Source of the DNA: Desulfotomaculaceae bacterium
GTDB lineage: Bacteria > Bacillota > Desulfotomaculia > Desulfotomaculales > Pelotomaculaceae
Length of the DNA stretch: 59,413 nt
Direction of reading: 5' to 3'
Assembly (NCBI GenBank): GCA_028696455.1
Contig: JAQVGZ010000007.1
Location: forward strand, 1 to 59,413
Shown here: positions 18,327 through 28,674 of the stretch, piece after piece
How the letters are laid out: the number at the start of each line of letters is the position of its first letter
Position numbering within the stretch: the stretch's first letter is position 1
Notes under the pieces: generated by a model
Databases searched by the model: none
The model's input: only the letters and a program-made list of their open reading frames with translations
Told to the model about the DNA's origin: nothing
Translations under genes and position numbers: made by a program

Positions 18327-19136
18327 ATGCAGGCATTGCTAGGGAAAACTCGTGATATTAATAAATTAGTATTAAATTCGTTGGAGCACGATGTGGATTT
18401 TAATGTTGTGGCTAGTGTGCTTAGCAAGAATATAAATGCCAGTGTATATATTCTTGACGCTGAGGGGAAAGTATTGGGGTATTCTTATCTTGAGGACTGG
18501 ACCTGTGATGTTATGAGGGAAATTGTTGAATATCATGGCGGGTTCCCTGAGGAATACAACAACAAATTAATGAGTATTAATGAGACTACTGCAAACATGA
18601 GCCAGAACGGTAATGATTGTGTTTTTGGGCAGAAGGAAGTTTGTCGCTTCAATAATAAAGTAACAACTATAATTCCTATTTGCGGGCCTGGTTACCGTGT
18701 CGGTACCATGCTCATGGCCAGGTATGGCGAAGAATTTAAGGATGAAGATCTTATTTTGGGCGAGTACAGCGTAACTTTAGTAGCAATGGCCATACTAAGG
18801 TCAAAGGCCAGAAAGGCGAAGGATGAGGCCCGTAAGCGGGCAACAGTTCAAGTAGCACTTGAAACATTGTCATTTTCCGAGCTAGATGCAATTCAACATA
18901 TTTTTGAAGAGCTCGGGGGAGATGAAGGTTTGCTGGTAGCCAGTAAAATTGCCGACCGGGTAGGGATTACCAGGTCAGTTATTGTAAATGCTTTGCGCAA
19001 GTTTGAAAGCGCGGGAGTAATTGAATCAAAGTCCCTTGGAATGAAGGGCACGTATATCCACGTCCTTAATGATTACCTGCTTGATGAATTGGATAAACTC
19101 ACAAAGTATAAAAAGATGCCAATTATGAAAGCTTAA
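18327..19136 (+). CDS. codY: GTP-sensing pleiotropic repressor CodY
   Basis: Global nutritional regulator responding to branched-chain amino acids and GTP. The 269-residue protein has an N-terminal GAF-like domain (1-150, with INASVYILDAEGKVLGYSY) and a C-terminal winged helix (SKIADRVGITRSVIVNALRK, then GVIESKSLGMKGTYI). It follows hslU by 18 bases with a GGGGGAAG site. The GAF ligand region looks intact, so it may control amino-acid genes such as the dap operon here; no CodY box was confirmed. Confidence 0.96.
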   Translation: MQALLGKTRDINKLVLNSLEHDVDFNVVASVLSKNINASVYILDAEGKVLGYSYLEDWTCDVMREIVEYHGGFPEEYNNKLMSINETTANMSQNGNDCVFGQKEVCRFNNKVTTIIPICGPGYRVGTMLMARYGEEFKDEDLILGEYSVTLVAMAILRSKARKAKDEARKRATVQVALETLSFSELDAIQHIFEELGGDEGLLVASKIADRVGITRSVIVNALRKFESAGVIESKSLGMKGTYIHVLNDYLLDELDKLTKYKKMPIMKA

Positions 19137-19152
19137 ATTTGTTGAGTATGTG

Positions 19153-19180
19153 AAGCCCTGGCTTGCGCCGGGGCTTTATT
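19153..19180 (+). terminator. Terminator after codY
   Basis: GCCCTGG and CCGGGGC form a stem with a short loop, followed by TTTATTTAT. The -35 box of the rpsB promoter lies inside it. Confidence 0.65.
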
Positions 19181-19191
19181 TATGGTAGAAT
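19163..19191 (+). promoter_or_regulatory. rpsB-tsf promoter
   Basis: TTGCGC (19163-19168), a 17-base spacer, and TAGAAT (19186-19191) with an extended TGG before it. A leader of about 110 bases follows before rpsB. Confidence 0.6.
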
Positions 19192-19308
19192 ACGGGTTAG
19201 CGTGAATCACACACGTTGCTGGATTTTTTGCAAAGGGTGCCTGTTACAGGTCTTGCTGGGGATGAAGGCAACGGAGGAAAAAACCACAGCGGAAGGAGGT
19301 GTTTATTA

Positions 19309-20007
19309 ATGGGTGTTATTTCGATGAAGCAACTACTGGAGGCAGGGGTTCACTTCGGCCATCAAACCCGCCGCTGGAATCCTAAAATGGCTCCTTTTAT
19401 CTTTACAGACCGTAATGGTATCTATATTATAGATTTGCAGAAGACTGTCAGGAAGGTAGAGGAAGCGTATAACTTTGTTAAACAGCTTTCTTCAGAAGGT
19501 GATTCTGTTCTTTTTGTTGGTACTAAAAAGCAAGCACAGGAATCAATACGGGAAGAAGCAGAACGGTGTGGTATGTTTTATGTGAATCAGCGCTGGCTGG
19601 GAGGTATGCTTACTAACTTCCAGACTATAAGACGCCGGATCGACCGTCTGCACGAGTTGGAGAAAATGGAAGCCAATGGTACTATGGAAGTGCTTCCCAA
19701 AAAAGAAGTTGCGGAATTATTACATGAAAAGGATAAACTTCAAAAGTTTTTGGGTGGTATCAAGGATATGCGGCGTCTTCCGGCGGCAATTTTTATTGTG
19801 GATCCGCGCAAGGAACGCATTGCTGTTGCTGAAGCACGAAAACTGGGCATTCCTATTGTTGCCATAGTAGATACCAATTGCGATCCCGATGAGGTTGACT
19901 ATATTATACCAGGTAATGATGACGCCATACGGGCGGTTCGCCTTTTAACCGCAAAAATTGCGGAGGCTGTTCTGGAGGGCAAGCAAGGAGAACAACTTGC
20001 AGAATAA
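19309..20007 (+). CDS. rpsB: 30S ribosomal protein S2
   Basis: Starts [21 protein letters not shown], the S2 signature, at the ATG with GGAAGGAGGT 8 bases upstream; 232 residues. [13 protein letters not shown] and [10 protein letters not shown] are also conserved. The open frame continues upstream to 19216, but nothing there looks like S2; that DNA is leader. First gene of the rpsB-tsf-pyrH-frr group. Confidence 0.97.
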   Translation: MGVISMKQLLEAGVHFGHQTRRWNPKMAPFIFTDRNGIYIIDLQKTVRKVEEAYNFVKQLSSEGDSVLFVGTKKQAQESIREEAERCGMFYVNQRWLGGMLTNFQTIRRRIDRLHELEKMEANGTMEVLPKKEVAELLHEKDKLQKFLGGIKDMRRLPAAIFIVDPRKERIAVAEARKLGIPIVAIVDTNCDPDEVDYIIPGNDDAIRAVRLLTAKIAEAVLEGKQGEQLAE

Positions 20008-20016
20008 ATTATGCTT

Positions 20017-20070
20017 TGGGCGGGGGATATCTATGAGGGAACCCCTGCCTTATTTCTTGCTTTTTTTTAT
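20017..20070 (+). terminator. Imperfect hairpin between rpsB and tsf
   Basis: A G-rich arm (GGCGGGGG, 20017-20026 region) can pair imperfectly with ACCCCTGCC (near 20040-20049), followed after some bases by a run of seven or eight T residues. It may partly terminate and so set the S2:EF-Ts ratio. A TATAAT-like box near 20109-20120 could restart transcription. Confidence 0.35.
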
Positions 20071-20156
20071 CTTTAATTGACCTTTGATTGCGCTGGAGAA
20101 AACTTGGATATAATAATATAATATGAGAAGATGGCCTGCAAAGGAGGATATACAAT

Positions 20157-20816
20157 ATGTCTATATCGGCCAGTTTAGTTAAAGAACTTCGTGCGCGCAC
20201 TGGCGCCGGGATGATGGATTGTAAGAAAGCTCTTAGTGAAACTAATGGAGATATTGAAAAAGCTGCTGACTTTCTTAGAGAAAAGGGATTGGCCGCCGCT
20301 GCCAAAAAGGCGGGGCGGATAGCGGCCGAAGGCCTTGTTGAATCTTACATTCATGGCGCCGGAAGAATTGGCGTGCTGGTTGAGGTGAACTGTGAAACCG
20401 ATTTCGTGGCAAAGACTGATGAATTTAAAGCTCTCGTAAGAGATATTGCCATGCAGATTGCTGCTGCAAAGCCTGAGTATATCAGTAAAGAGGATGTTCC
20501 CGCAGAGGCGGTGGAAAAAGAGCGGGGAATTTTACGTGCCCAGGCGCTTAATGAAGGCAAACCAGAAAAGATTGTCGAAAAGATGGTAACAGGACGAATA
20601 GAAAAATACTATAAGGAAGTCTGTTTACTGGAGCAACCCTTTGTGAAGGATCCGGATATAACAGTAAATAAAATGTTGACAGAAAAGATCGCTAAAATTG
20701 GTGAGAATATAAAAATTAGGCGTTTTTCCCGTTTTGAGCTGGGAGAGGGGATTCAAAAAAGACAGAATGATTTAGCTGCCGAAGTTGAAGCGGCCACCCG
20801 AGGTGTAAGTAAATAA
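20157..20816 (+). CDS. tsf: Elongation factor Ts
   Basis: GDP exchange factor for EF-Tu. It begins with a UBA-like N-terminal domain ([20 protein letters not shown]), the universal EF-Ts signature, then [20 protein letters not shown]. The 219-residue length is the compact Firmicute form. AAAGGAGG lies upstream of the ATG. Confidence 0.97.
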   Translation: MSISASLVKELRARTGAGMMDCKKALSETNGDIEKAADFLREKGLAAAAKKAGRIAAEGLVESYIHGAGRIGVLVEVNCETDFVAKTDEFKALVRDIAMQIAAAKPEYISKEDVPAEAVEKERGILRAQALNEGKPEKIVEKMVTGRIEKYYKEVCLLEQPFVKDPDITVNKMLTEKIAKIGENIKIRRFSRFELGEGIQKRQNDLAAEVEAATRGVSK

Positions 20817-20864
20817 TAATTCCTGGTAAGAGGATTTTGAGTGGATTTGTAGAAATACCATTGA

Positions 20865-22164
<1,300 letters not shown>

Positions 22165-22169
22165 AACAG

Positions 22170-22379
22170 ATGTGTCAATTACCTGATGTCATAGGTTTTT
22201 CCGTGGGAGATGCTATTGAGCATTGCCAGGCAATGGGTTATACTGTTAATATATTAGTTACTAGGCCAGTTAAGGAGATTTCGGGCGAGAAACTGCGCGT
22301 GGTGCGATTTAAGTTGGTTTCAAAAAATAAAGGGGAGTTAACCGTGGTTTATGAAGACACAAAGAAAGGAGGTGGATGA
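22170..22379 (+). CDS. Small PASTA-like protein of unknown function
   Basis: A 69-residue protein starting 6 bases after frr. The first half (LPDVIGFSVGDAIEHCQAMGYTV) resembles the start of a PASTA domain (xPDVxGxSxxxAxxxLxxxG), and the second half is strand-rich, ending GELTVVYEDTKKGGG. There is no signal peptide or membrane helix, unlike usual PASTA proteins, so a cytosolic role is likely. Its stop overlaps the start of the ferredoxin gene, suggesting the two act together. I do not know a function. Confidence 0.65.
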   Translation: MCQLPDVIGFSVGDAIEHCQAMGYTVNILVTRPVKEISGEKLRVVRFKLVSKNKGELTVVYEDTKKGGG

Positions 22380-22552
22380 TGGTGGCATATAAGATAACTG
22401 ATGAATGTGTTGGTTGCGGCACTTGTAAAGATTCTTGCCCGAATGAAGCAATTATTGATGATGGTGATGTATGTAGGATTGAGTCGGATAAGTGTAAGGA
22501 CTGCGGTGTATGCATTGATTCCTGCCCCACGGGAGCCATTATTGAAGAGTAG
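22379..22552 (+). CDS. 2[4Fe-4S] ferredoxin
   Basis: A 57-residue electron carrier with two clostridial-type clusters: CVGCGTCKDSCP and CKDCGVCIDSCP. The ATG at 22379 follows AAAGGAGG by 6 bases; the ATG at 22376 is too close to that site. It overlaps the preceding gene's stop and is followed by a terminator. Its place between ribosome recycling and isoprenoid genes suggests supply of electrons to nearby iron-sulfur enzymes such as IspG; this is inference. Confidence 0.93.
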   Translation: MVAYKITDECVGCGTCKDSCPNEAIIDDGDVCRIESDKCKDCGVCIDSCPTGAIIEE

Positions 22553-22558
22553 TGGAAC

Positions 22559-22590
22559 AACCCCCTCACCTATTCGAGGGGGTTATTTAT
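22559..22590 (+). terminator. Terminator after the ferredoxin gene
   Basis: AACCCCCTC (22559-22567) pairs perfectly with GAGGGGGTT (22576-22584), followed by ATTTATAT. It ends the rpsB-to-ferredoxin group. Confidence 0.8.
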
Positions 22591-22615
22591 ATATGCCCCG
22601 GGAGGACATAATTTA

Positions 22616-23413
22616 ATGATCAAAGAAATCTTTGACTTCCTCTGGCGTAAAAAAAGGTCTAATCAGACGCCGGAAGCTCAGGAGTTACTAAAAGTCATAG
22701 ATAAACAAAAATTGCCCAGACACATTGCTATCATCATGGATGGTAACGGCAGGTGGGCGCAGAGGCGGGGAATGCCTCGCGCATCCGGGCACCGTGCAGG
22801 AATTGAATCTCTAAGAGATGTGATCAAGCTTTGTTGCGAGCTGAATATTGATTTTCTAACAGTATACGCTTTTTCCACGGAAAACTGGAAAAGGCCCCAA
22901 GATGAAGTTAATATCCTAATGGGGCTGTTGGTCGAATACATAAATAAGGAAATAAACGAACTTCATCAAAACGGTGTGCGGATTAATCCAATTGGCAGAT
23001 TGGAAGAATTACCGCGGCTAGCCCTAGATGCCCTGATCAAAGCTGTCGAGTTAACTCGAGATAATAAAAAGCTTGTACTTAACGTAGCTTTGAACTATGG
23101 CGGGCGGACAGAAATTATTGATGCTATCCGGGCTATCGCAGCAAATGTGGAAGCTGGATCTCTTAAGGCTGGCCAGATTGATGACAGGATGGTTTCTGAA
23201 CATTTGTACACTGCTAACCAGCCTGATCCGGATTTACTAATCCGGCCTTCTGCTGATTTTCGGATAAGTAATTTTTTGCTGTGGCAGTTAGCCTACACCG
23301 AATTCTGGTTTACTTCTACCCTGTGGCCAGACTTCCGGCGCATCCATTTATTGCAGGCTCTGATTGATTTCCAGAAGCGGGAGCGCCGTTTCGGAGGGCT
23401 AATAGTGAGATAG
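22616..23413 (+). CDS. uppS: Undecaprenyl diphosphate synthase
   Basis: Makes the C55 lipid carrier for peptidoglycan and wall polymers. The 265-residue protein has IIMDGNGRWAQ (catalytic D42), FSTENWKRP and SNFLLWQLAYTEFWF. The usually near-invariant RTSGE-x-R stretch reads R210-PSADFR here, an odd substitution in the IPP/metal-binding loop, although both arginines are kept. The ribosome site is GGGAGGA. First gene of a cdsA-dxr-rseP-ispG lipid group. Confidence 0.94.
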   Translation: MIKEIFDFLWRKKRSNQTPEAQELLKVIDKQKLPRHIAIIMDGNGRWAQRRGMPRASGHRAGIESLRDVIKLCCELNIDFLTVYAFSTENWKRPQDEVNILMGLLVEYINKEINELHQNGVRINPIGRLEELPRLALDALIKAVELTRDNKKLVLNVALNYGGRTEIIDAIRAIAANVEAGSLKAGQIDDRMVSEHLYTANQPDPDLLIRPSADFRISNFLLWQLAYTEFWFTSTLWPDFRRIHLLQALIDFQKRERRFGGLIVR

Positions 23414-23438
23414 AACAACCTGACAGGTTGGTGAAAAT

Positions 23439-24227
23439 GTGCTATTACAAAGATTTTTAAGCGCCCTGGTGGGCATACCCCTAATTGTACTGGCCGTTTG
23501 GCATGGTGGCCTGCCGCTGCTGTTACTGATCGCATTGATTATCTTTTTTGGCTTAAGGGAAATGAATATAATGCTTTCCAATTTGGGATTGAAACCGTCG
23601 TTATGGCTAGCACTAGCAGGAGGTTTAATTTTAGTAGGTGGCGCATATCTTTATCATGATGGTTATCCGGGTCCGACTATTACAATAATATTGTTCCTTC
23701 AGCTGACCGCAACTGTGGCCTTATACCCGCGATACTCATTGCTAGATAGCGCAGGTACTCTAATGGGTACTCTCTATGTAGGGTTAATGAGCTACTTTTA
23801 TCTGATTAGAACCTTGCCAGACGGCTGGATATGGCTTGTTTTTATGTTCGCTGGCACCTGGGCCTGTGATACCGCTGCTTACTTTTTAGGAAAAGCCTTT
23901 GGTAAGAGAAGGCTGGCCCCGGTATTAAGCCCCAAAAAAACGCTTGAAGGCGCCATTGGCGGCTTAATTGGCAGTCTATTTATTGCCTGTGTTTTTGCCC
24001 TTCTTTACCCTTTTTTATCTATTCCCAAATTGCTATTACTGGGGCTTTTGCTGGCTGTTGCCGCCGAGGTGGGTGATTTGCTCGAGTCAGCATTTAAAAG
24101 ACAGGCTGGTGTTAAAGACTCAAGCACCTTAATACCTGGCCACGGCGGGATTCTCGACCGTTTTGACAGCGCCTTGTTTACAGCCCCTCTCGTGTATTAT
24201 TACGTTAGACTGTTTATAATGGTTTGA
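23439..24227 (+). CDS. cdsA: Phosphatidate cytidylyltransferase (CDP-diglyceride synthase)
   Basis: Forms CDP-diacylglycerol from phosphatidic acid and CTP. A 262-residue polytopic membrane protein with about 7-8 hydrophobic helices. The signature SxxKRxxGxKD...PGHGGxxDRxD is recognisable as SAFKRQAGVKDSS followed by PGHGGILDRFDS. GTG start with AGGTTGG upstream. Confidence 0.94.
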   Translation: MLLQRFLSALVGIPLIVLAVWHGGLPLLLLIALIIFFGLREMNIMLSNLGLKPSLWLALAGGLILVGGAYLYHDGYPGPTITIILFLQLTATVALYPRYSLLDSAGTLMGTLYVGLMSYFYLIRTLPDGWIWLVFMFAGTWACDTAAYFLGKAFGKRRLAPVLSPKKTLEGAIGGLIGSLFIACVFALLYPFLSIPKLLLLGLLLAVAAEVGDLLESAFKRQAGVKDSSTLIPGHGGILDRFDSALFTAPLVYYYVRLFIMV

Positions 24228-24234
24228 GGAGACA

Positions 24235-25287
24235 ATGAAAGTGCCAAGGAATTTAGTAAACATCTTATATGCAATCTTAGCCATTATCCTTGTTATTGCC
24301 GCTGTTAAATACATACTGCCTATATTGATGCCATTTATTATCGCCATCGTGTTTAGTGCCTTGATGGAACCGATAATCAGGATACTACAGCACAGGGTGA
24401 GAATTCCCCGTGGGATTTCTACTCTCGTAGCTATGGTTATTGTGTTTGGTGGGATTGGGATCGTTTTAACCGCGATTGTATTGCGTCTAGTTGCAGAGTT
24501 AATTCACCTTTCGGCTTCATTGCCCGGGGTCGTTACAGAACTCAGAGTGTATTATCAAGATCTAATCGAAAGGTTAACAGTTTTCTACGTAAGTCTTCCC
24601 CCGGGTGTTAACGCTTCCCTAGAGCAAAGTTTGAACAACCTTGCCACGGATCTCCAGGGTCTGATCACTAACTTTGTTAATTATATCCTGCAATTTATTT
24701 CATTTCTTCCCGGCACATTGACTGTTCTGTTGGTAATCGGCCTGGCCACTTACTTTTTTGCCAGGGACCGCAGTGTAATTGTTCAGTTGTTTTTGCGTAT
24801 TACTCCAGAACCCTGGGGAGCGAAATCGATAGAGGTAATGCGTGCCATAACAGCTGCATTTGCCAACTATATTCGTGCACAGGCTATTTTGATCACTATT
24901 ACTATATTATTAAGTATTTCAGGGCTGTCCTTAATTGGGGCAAATTACGCTGTAACCGTGGGCCTTCTGATTGGTTTTTTTGACCTTATCCCTGTTCTTG
25001 GCCCGGCAACCGTCTTCTTACCCTGGATAATCCTGTCCCTGGCCACAGGAGCTAGTGGTTTAGGAATAAAACTTGCTATTTTATATACGGTTTTGAGCAT
25101 AGTAAGACAGATTTTTGAAACCAAGATTATATCCGCCAGCCTTGGATTGCACCCTCTGGCAACGCTAGTTTCAATGTATGCTGGTTTAAAAATAATAGGT
25201 GTTGCCGGTCTGGTTGCTGGTCCAATACTGCTTATTGCCATCCAGGCAACCTTAAAAGCGGGAGTATTAAATCTTAAGTTTAAATAA
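24235..25287 (+). CDS. AI-2E family permease, YtvI-like
   Basis: A 350-residue membrane protein with paired N-terminal helices, a soluble amphipathic middle (about 95-160) and a C-terminal helix bundle containing DLIPVLGPATVFLPW, the hallmark of the YtvI/AI-2E (PF01594) family. YtvI proteins are associated with sporulation in Firmicutes; other members are exporters. It starts 7 bases after cdsA and is presumably co-transcribed. Substrate unknown. Confidence 0.82.
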   Translation: MKVPRNLVNILYAILAIILVIAAVKYILPILMPFIIAIVFSALMEPIIRILQHRVRIPRGISTLVAMVIVFGGIGIVLTAIVLRLVAELIHLSASLPGVVTELRVYYQDLIERLTVFYVSLPPGVNASLEQSLNNLATDLQGLITNFVNYILQFISFLPGTLTVLLVIGLATYFFARDRSVIVQLFLRITPEPWGAKSIEVMRAITAAFANYIRAQAILITITILLSISGLSLIGANYAVTVGLLIGFFDLIPVLGPATVFLPWIILSLATGASGLGIKLAILYTVLSIVRQIFETKIISASLGLHPLATLVSMYAGLKIIGVAGLVAGPILLIAIQATLKAGVLNLKFK

Positions 25288-25333
25288 TCAAGTGTTATTC
25301 AAGAAATAAAATACTATATATTTGGAGATTACT

Positions 25334-26494
25334 GTGAAAAAGGTAGTTGTTCTAGGTAGTACAGGCTCAATTGGCAAGCAAACATTGGAGGTAATTAACG
25401 GATTACCTGAAGAGTTTAAAATTGTTGGTCTAGCGGCAGGGGGAAACTGGCAGCTGTTGGCGGAGCAGATCAGGAAGTTCCGCCCTGGGGTTGCTGTTTT
25501 AGCTGGCGAGCAGGAACTTCACTTGCTTTGTGATGAGCTTGATTCTGTTGAAACCCCTGATTTAGCCTGGGGAAAGTCCGGTTTGGAGGATCTAGCCAGG
25601 TTGCCGCAGGCTGATATTGTTGTTGTAGCTGTAAGTGGGGCAACCGGGATTTACCCAACAATTGCAGCTGTTAGGGCAGGTAAGGATGTTGCACTGGCAA
25701 ACAAGGAAACACTAGTTGCTGCCGGACATCTGGTCATGGACCTGGTCAACCAGAAAAAAACCGCACTCTTGCCTGTTGACAGCGAGCATTCAGCGATCTG
25801 GCAGTGCTTGACCGGCCATGATAAGAGTGCAGTTCAAAAAATCATACTCACTGCCTCCGGGGGGCCTTTCCGTAATTTGCGCATAGAGGAAATAGAAAAG
25901 GTAACGGTAGACATGGCGCTTTGTCACCCCAACTGGCAAATGGGGAATAAAATTACTATTGATTCTGCGACTTTGATGAACAAAGGTCTGGAAGTGATTG
26001 AAGCAAGATGGTTGTTTGGGGTAAGCTATGATCAGATAGATGTTGTTGTTCACCCGCAGAGTATTATTCATTCGGCCGTTGAGTTTTTGGACGGGTCGGT
26101 TATAGCCCAGATGGGGTTGCCGGATATGCGCCTGCCGATCCAGTATGCCCTGACTTATCCGGAGCGCCTGCCCGGAAATCGGCCCGGGTTAAAGCTCACC
26201 GGCCTGCAGAGTTTGACTTTTGAGGAACCGGATTTAAATAAGTTCCCCTCGTTAAGACTCGCTATTGACGCTGGTAAGGCTGGTGGTACTATGCCTGCAG
26301 TACTTAATGCCGCTAATGAGATTGCCGTTTCCTTGTTTTTGACAAGAAAGATTTCGTTTCGGGCGATACCGGCCTTGGTTAGTGAAGTAATGGAAAAACA
26401 CCAGGTTATTAGCCGGCCCGGTCTTGAAGAAATTATGAAAGCTGACCGCTGGGCCAGAGAGACTGGGACTGAAATAAGTAAAAGTTTGATTTAG
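25334..26494 (+). CDS. dxr: 1-deoxy-D-xylulose-5-phosphate reductoisomerase
   Basis: Second step of the MEP isoprenoid pathway (DXP to MEP with NADPH). 386 residues; the Rossmann motif VLGSTGSIGKQTL starts at residue 6, with NKETLVAAG, PVDSEHSAIWQ and LTASGGPF metal/substrate motifs following. GTG at 25334 is chosen because GGAG lies 6 bases upstream; the TTG at 25322 has none. Confidence 0.96.
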   Translation: MKKVVVLGSTGSIGKQTLEVINGLPEEFKIVGLAAGGNWQLLAEQIRKFRPGVAVLAGEQELHLLCDELDSVETPDLAWGKSGLEDLARLPQADIVVVAVSGATGIYPTIAAVRAGKDVALANKETLVAAGHLVMDLVNQKKTALLPVDSEHSAIWQCLTGHDKSAVQKIILTASGGPFRNLRIEEIEKVTVDMALCHPNWQMGNKITIDSATLMNKGLEVIEARWLFGVSYDQIDVVVHPQSIIHSAVEFLDGSVIAQMGLPDMRLPIQYALTYPERLPGNRPGLKLTGLQSLTFEEPDLNKFPSLRLAIDAGKAGGTMPAVLNAANEIAVSLFLTRKISFRAIPALVSEVMEKHQVISRPGLEEIMKADRWARETGTEISKSLI

Positions 26495-26554
26495 TTGCCC
26501 TTAAGAGAATTAACATTAGCGAGTTTAACGAACTATTCCAGGTGGTGTTTATAA

Positions 26555-27604
26555 GTGTTAACCTTAATCGCTTCAATATTTGTCTTTGGTCTGCTGATTA
26601 TATTTCATGAACTTGGACACTTCACTGTGGCCAAATGGGTTGGTATTAAAGTACATGAATTCAGCCTGGGCCTCGGACCCAAGTTGTTCGGCATCCATAA
26701 GGGGGAGACCGTCTATAATTTGCGTGCCCTGCCCGTGGGTGGTTTTGTGCGCATGGCTGGGATGGATCCAGAAGAAGAGGCCGAAGAAGATACTGAGCGC
26801 GGCTTTAATAAGAAAACTGTAGGGCAGCGGGCAGCCGTCATTTTTGCCGGACCGCTAATGAATTTTATACTGGCCGTGGTTTTATTAGCGCTGGTTTTCT
26901 TGTTTCAAGGCGTACCAGTGAACACAACGAAGGTCCAGGAGGTTATACCTGGTTACCCTGCGGAAAGGGCTGGTATCGTTACGGGAGATAAAATAGTTGC
27001 TATAAACGGCCAGTATGCCGAAGCCTGGGAAAATTTAGTGGCCATGATTGGTGAGCGTCCTAATGAGCAAATTACTGTTACTGTAAAGCGGGGCGATGTT
27101 GAAAAGCAGTTTGACCTGACAACTGTTAGTGATGATCAGGACGGACGAGGCATGATCGGCATTGTGCCGGAACTCGGCTATCAGAAAACAGGGTTAGTAT
27201 CCGCAGTAGCCATGGGATTTGATTGGACTGGCAGAGTTACCTTAATGATTATCGACTATATTCCAAAAATGATTGTCGGACAAGAGCCGGCAGATCTCGG
27301 AGGACCGGTGCGGGTAGTTGCTGAGATTGGTAAAGCAGCACAGGTTGGGGTCTTATTTCTCATTCAGCTGGCGGCCTTTTTGAGTATCAACCTGGGACTA
27401 TTTAACTTGTTCCCAATCCCCGCCCTCGATGGCAGTCGGATCTTCTTTCTGGGTTGGGAAAAAGTATTTGGCCGGCCGGTAGACCCGGTTAAGGAAAATT
27501 ACATACACATGATTGGCTTAGGGCTATTGTTGATGCTTATGGTGTTTATCACTTATAATGATATTATTCAAATATTTCTAACGCAACAGTCGGGGCAGCA
27601 ATAA
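26555..27604 (+). CDS. rseP: RIP metalloprotease RseP (site-2 protease)
   Basis: Intramembrane zinc protease that cleaves membrane-bound anti-sigma factors and signal-peptide remnants. The zinc motif HELGH is at 18-22 in the first helix. A single PDZ domain lies at about 125-205 (VIPGYPAERAGIVTGDKIVAINGQ), and the third metal ligand motif is in FPIPALDGSR. 349 residues, GTG start. Stop overlaps the ispG start. Confidence 0.95.
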   Translation: MLTLIASIFVFGLLIIFHELGHFTVAKWVGIKVHEFSLGLGPKLFGIHKGETVYNLRALPVGGFVRMAGMDPEEEAEEDTERGFNKKTVGQRAAVIFAGPLMNFILAVVLLALVFLFQGVPVNTTKVQEVIPGYPAERAGIVTGDKIVAINGQYAEAWENLVAMIGERPNEQITVTVKRGDVEKQFDLTTVSDDQDGRGMIGIVPELGYQKTGLVSAVAMGFDWTGRVTLMIIDYIPKMIVGQEPADLGGPVRVVAEIGKAAQVGVLFLIQLAAFLSINLGLFNLFPIPALDGSRIFFLGWEKVFGRPVDPVKENYIHMIGLGLLLMLMVFITYNDIIQIFLTQQSGQQ

Positions 27605-28653
27605 TGAATAGAAGACAAACTAGACCGGTTTATTTAGGTAAATTGCAAATAGGTGGTGGCGCTCCGGTTAGTATTCAATCTATGACGAATACCGATACCA
27701 GGGATGTTGCTGCGACAATTTCTCAAATAAATGAGCTGGCAGACGCTGGTTGCGAAATCATTCGGGTAGCAGTGCCTGACCAGGAGGCAGTCGAGTCTTT
27801 ACCAGCTATTTTAAAAGGGATAAGTATTCCATTAATTTCCGACATTCATTTTGATTATCGATTAGCGCTAGGCGCCCTCAGGGCAGGTGTGCATGGTCTG
27901 AGGATAAACCCCGGTAACATCGGCGGCAGGGAGCAGGTAGCGGCCGTAGTGTCGGCAGCTCAGGACTGTGGCGCCCCCATCCGTATTGGGGTAAACGCTG
28001 GTTCGCTGGAAAAAGAACTGCTTGAGCGGCACGGTGGGGTGTCCGCTGCCGCAATGGTGGAGAGCGCAATGCGCCACATTGATATCCTGGAGAAACTTCA
28101 CTTTTATGATGTCAAGGTATCATTGAAAGCTTCCAACATTCCTTTAATGCTGGAAGCTTACCGCCTTCTGGCGGCTCGAGTGGACTATCCCTTCCACATT
28201 GGAGTAACCGAGGCAGGAACTAGACGCTCAGGGACAGTAAAGTCCGCGGTTGGGATTGGTATACTTTTAAATGAAGGAATAGGCGATACGATCAGAGTAT
28301 CCTTGACCGGACACCCCCGTCATGAAATTATGGTTGGCTATGACATTCTTAAAGCTTTGGGAATTCGGCAGCGGGGCATTGAATTAATTTCCTGCCCGAC
28401 CTGTGGACGAACACAAATAGACCTGATTAAAATTGCTGGACAGGTAGAAGAAAAGTTGCAGTACCTGGATAAGCCTATTAAGGTGGCTGTTATGGGCTGT
28501 GTGGTGAATGGCCCAGGTGAGGCCAGGGAGGCTGACGTCGGTATTGCTGGGGGAAAAGGGGCAGGTCTTATTTTCCGCAAAGGCAGGGTAATCCGGAAAG
28601 TGCCGGAAGATAAACTGGTGGAAGAATTACTTAAAGAAGTAGAATCTTTATAA
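27604..28653 (+). CDS. ispG: 4-hydroxy-3-methylbut-2-en-1-yl diphosphate synthase
   Basis: Iron-sulfur enzyme reducing MEcPP to HMBPP in the MEP pathway. The 349-residue short form has the TIM-barrel motif QSMTNTDTRD and the cluster ligands in SCPTCGRTQIDL plus the later cysteine in VMGCVVNGPGEA. Translationally coupled to rseP (TAATG). A ferredoxin in the preceding operon is a plausible donor. Confidence 0.96.
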   Translation: MNRRQTRPVYLGKLQIGGGAPVSIQSMTNTDTRDVAATISQINELADAGCEIIRVAVPDQEAVESLPAILKGISIPLISDIHFDYRLALGALRAGVHGLRINPGNIGGREQVAAVVSAAQDCGAPIRIGVNAGSLEKELLERHGGVSAAAMVESAMRHIDILEKLHFYDVKVSLKASNIPLMLEAYRLLAARVDYPFHIGVTEAGTRRSGTVKSAVGIGILLNEGIGDTIRVSLTGHPRHEIMVGYDILKALGIRQRGIELISCPTCGRTQIDLIKIAGQVEEKLQYLDKPIKVAVMGCVVNGPGEAREADVGIAGGKGAGLIFRKGRVIRKVPEDKLVEELLKEVESL

Positions 28654-28674
28654 AACATACTTTGGAGGAGTTTC

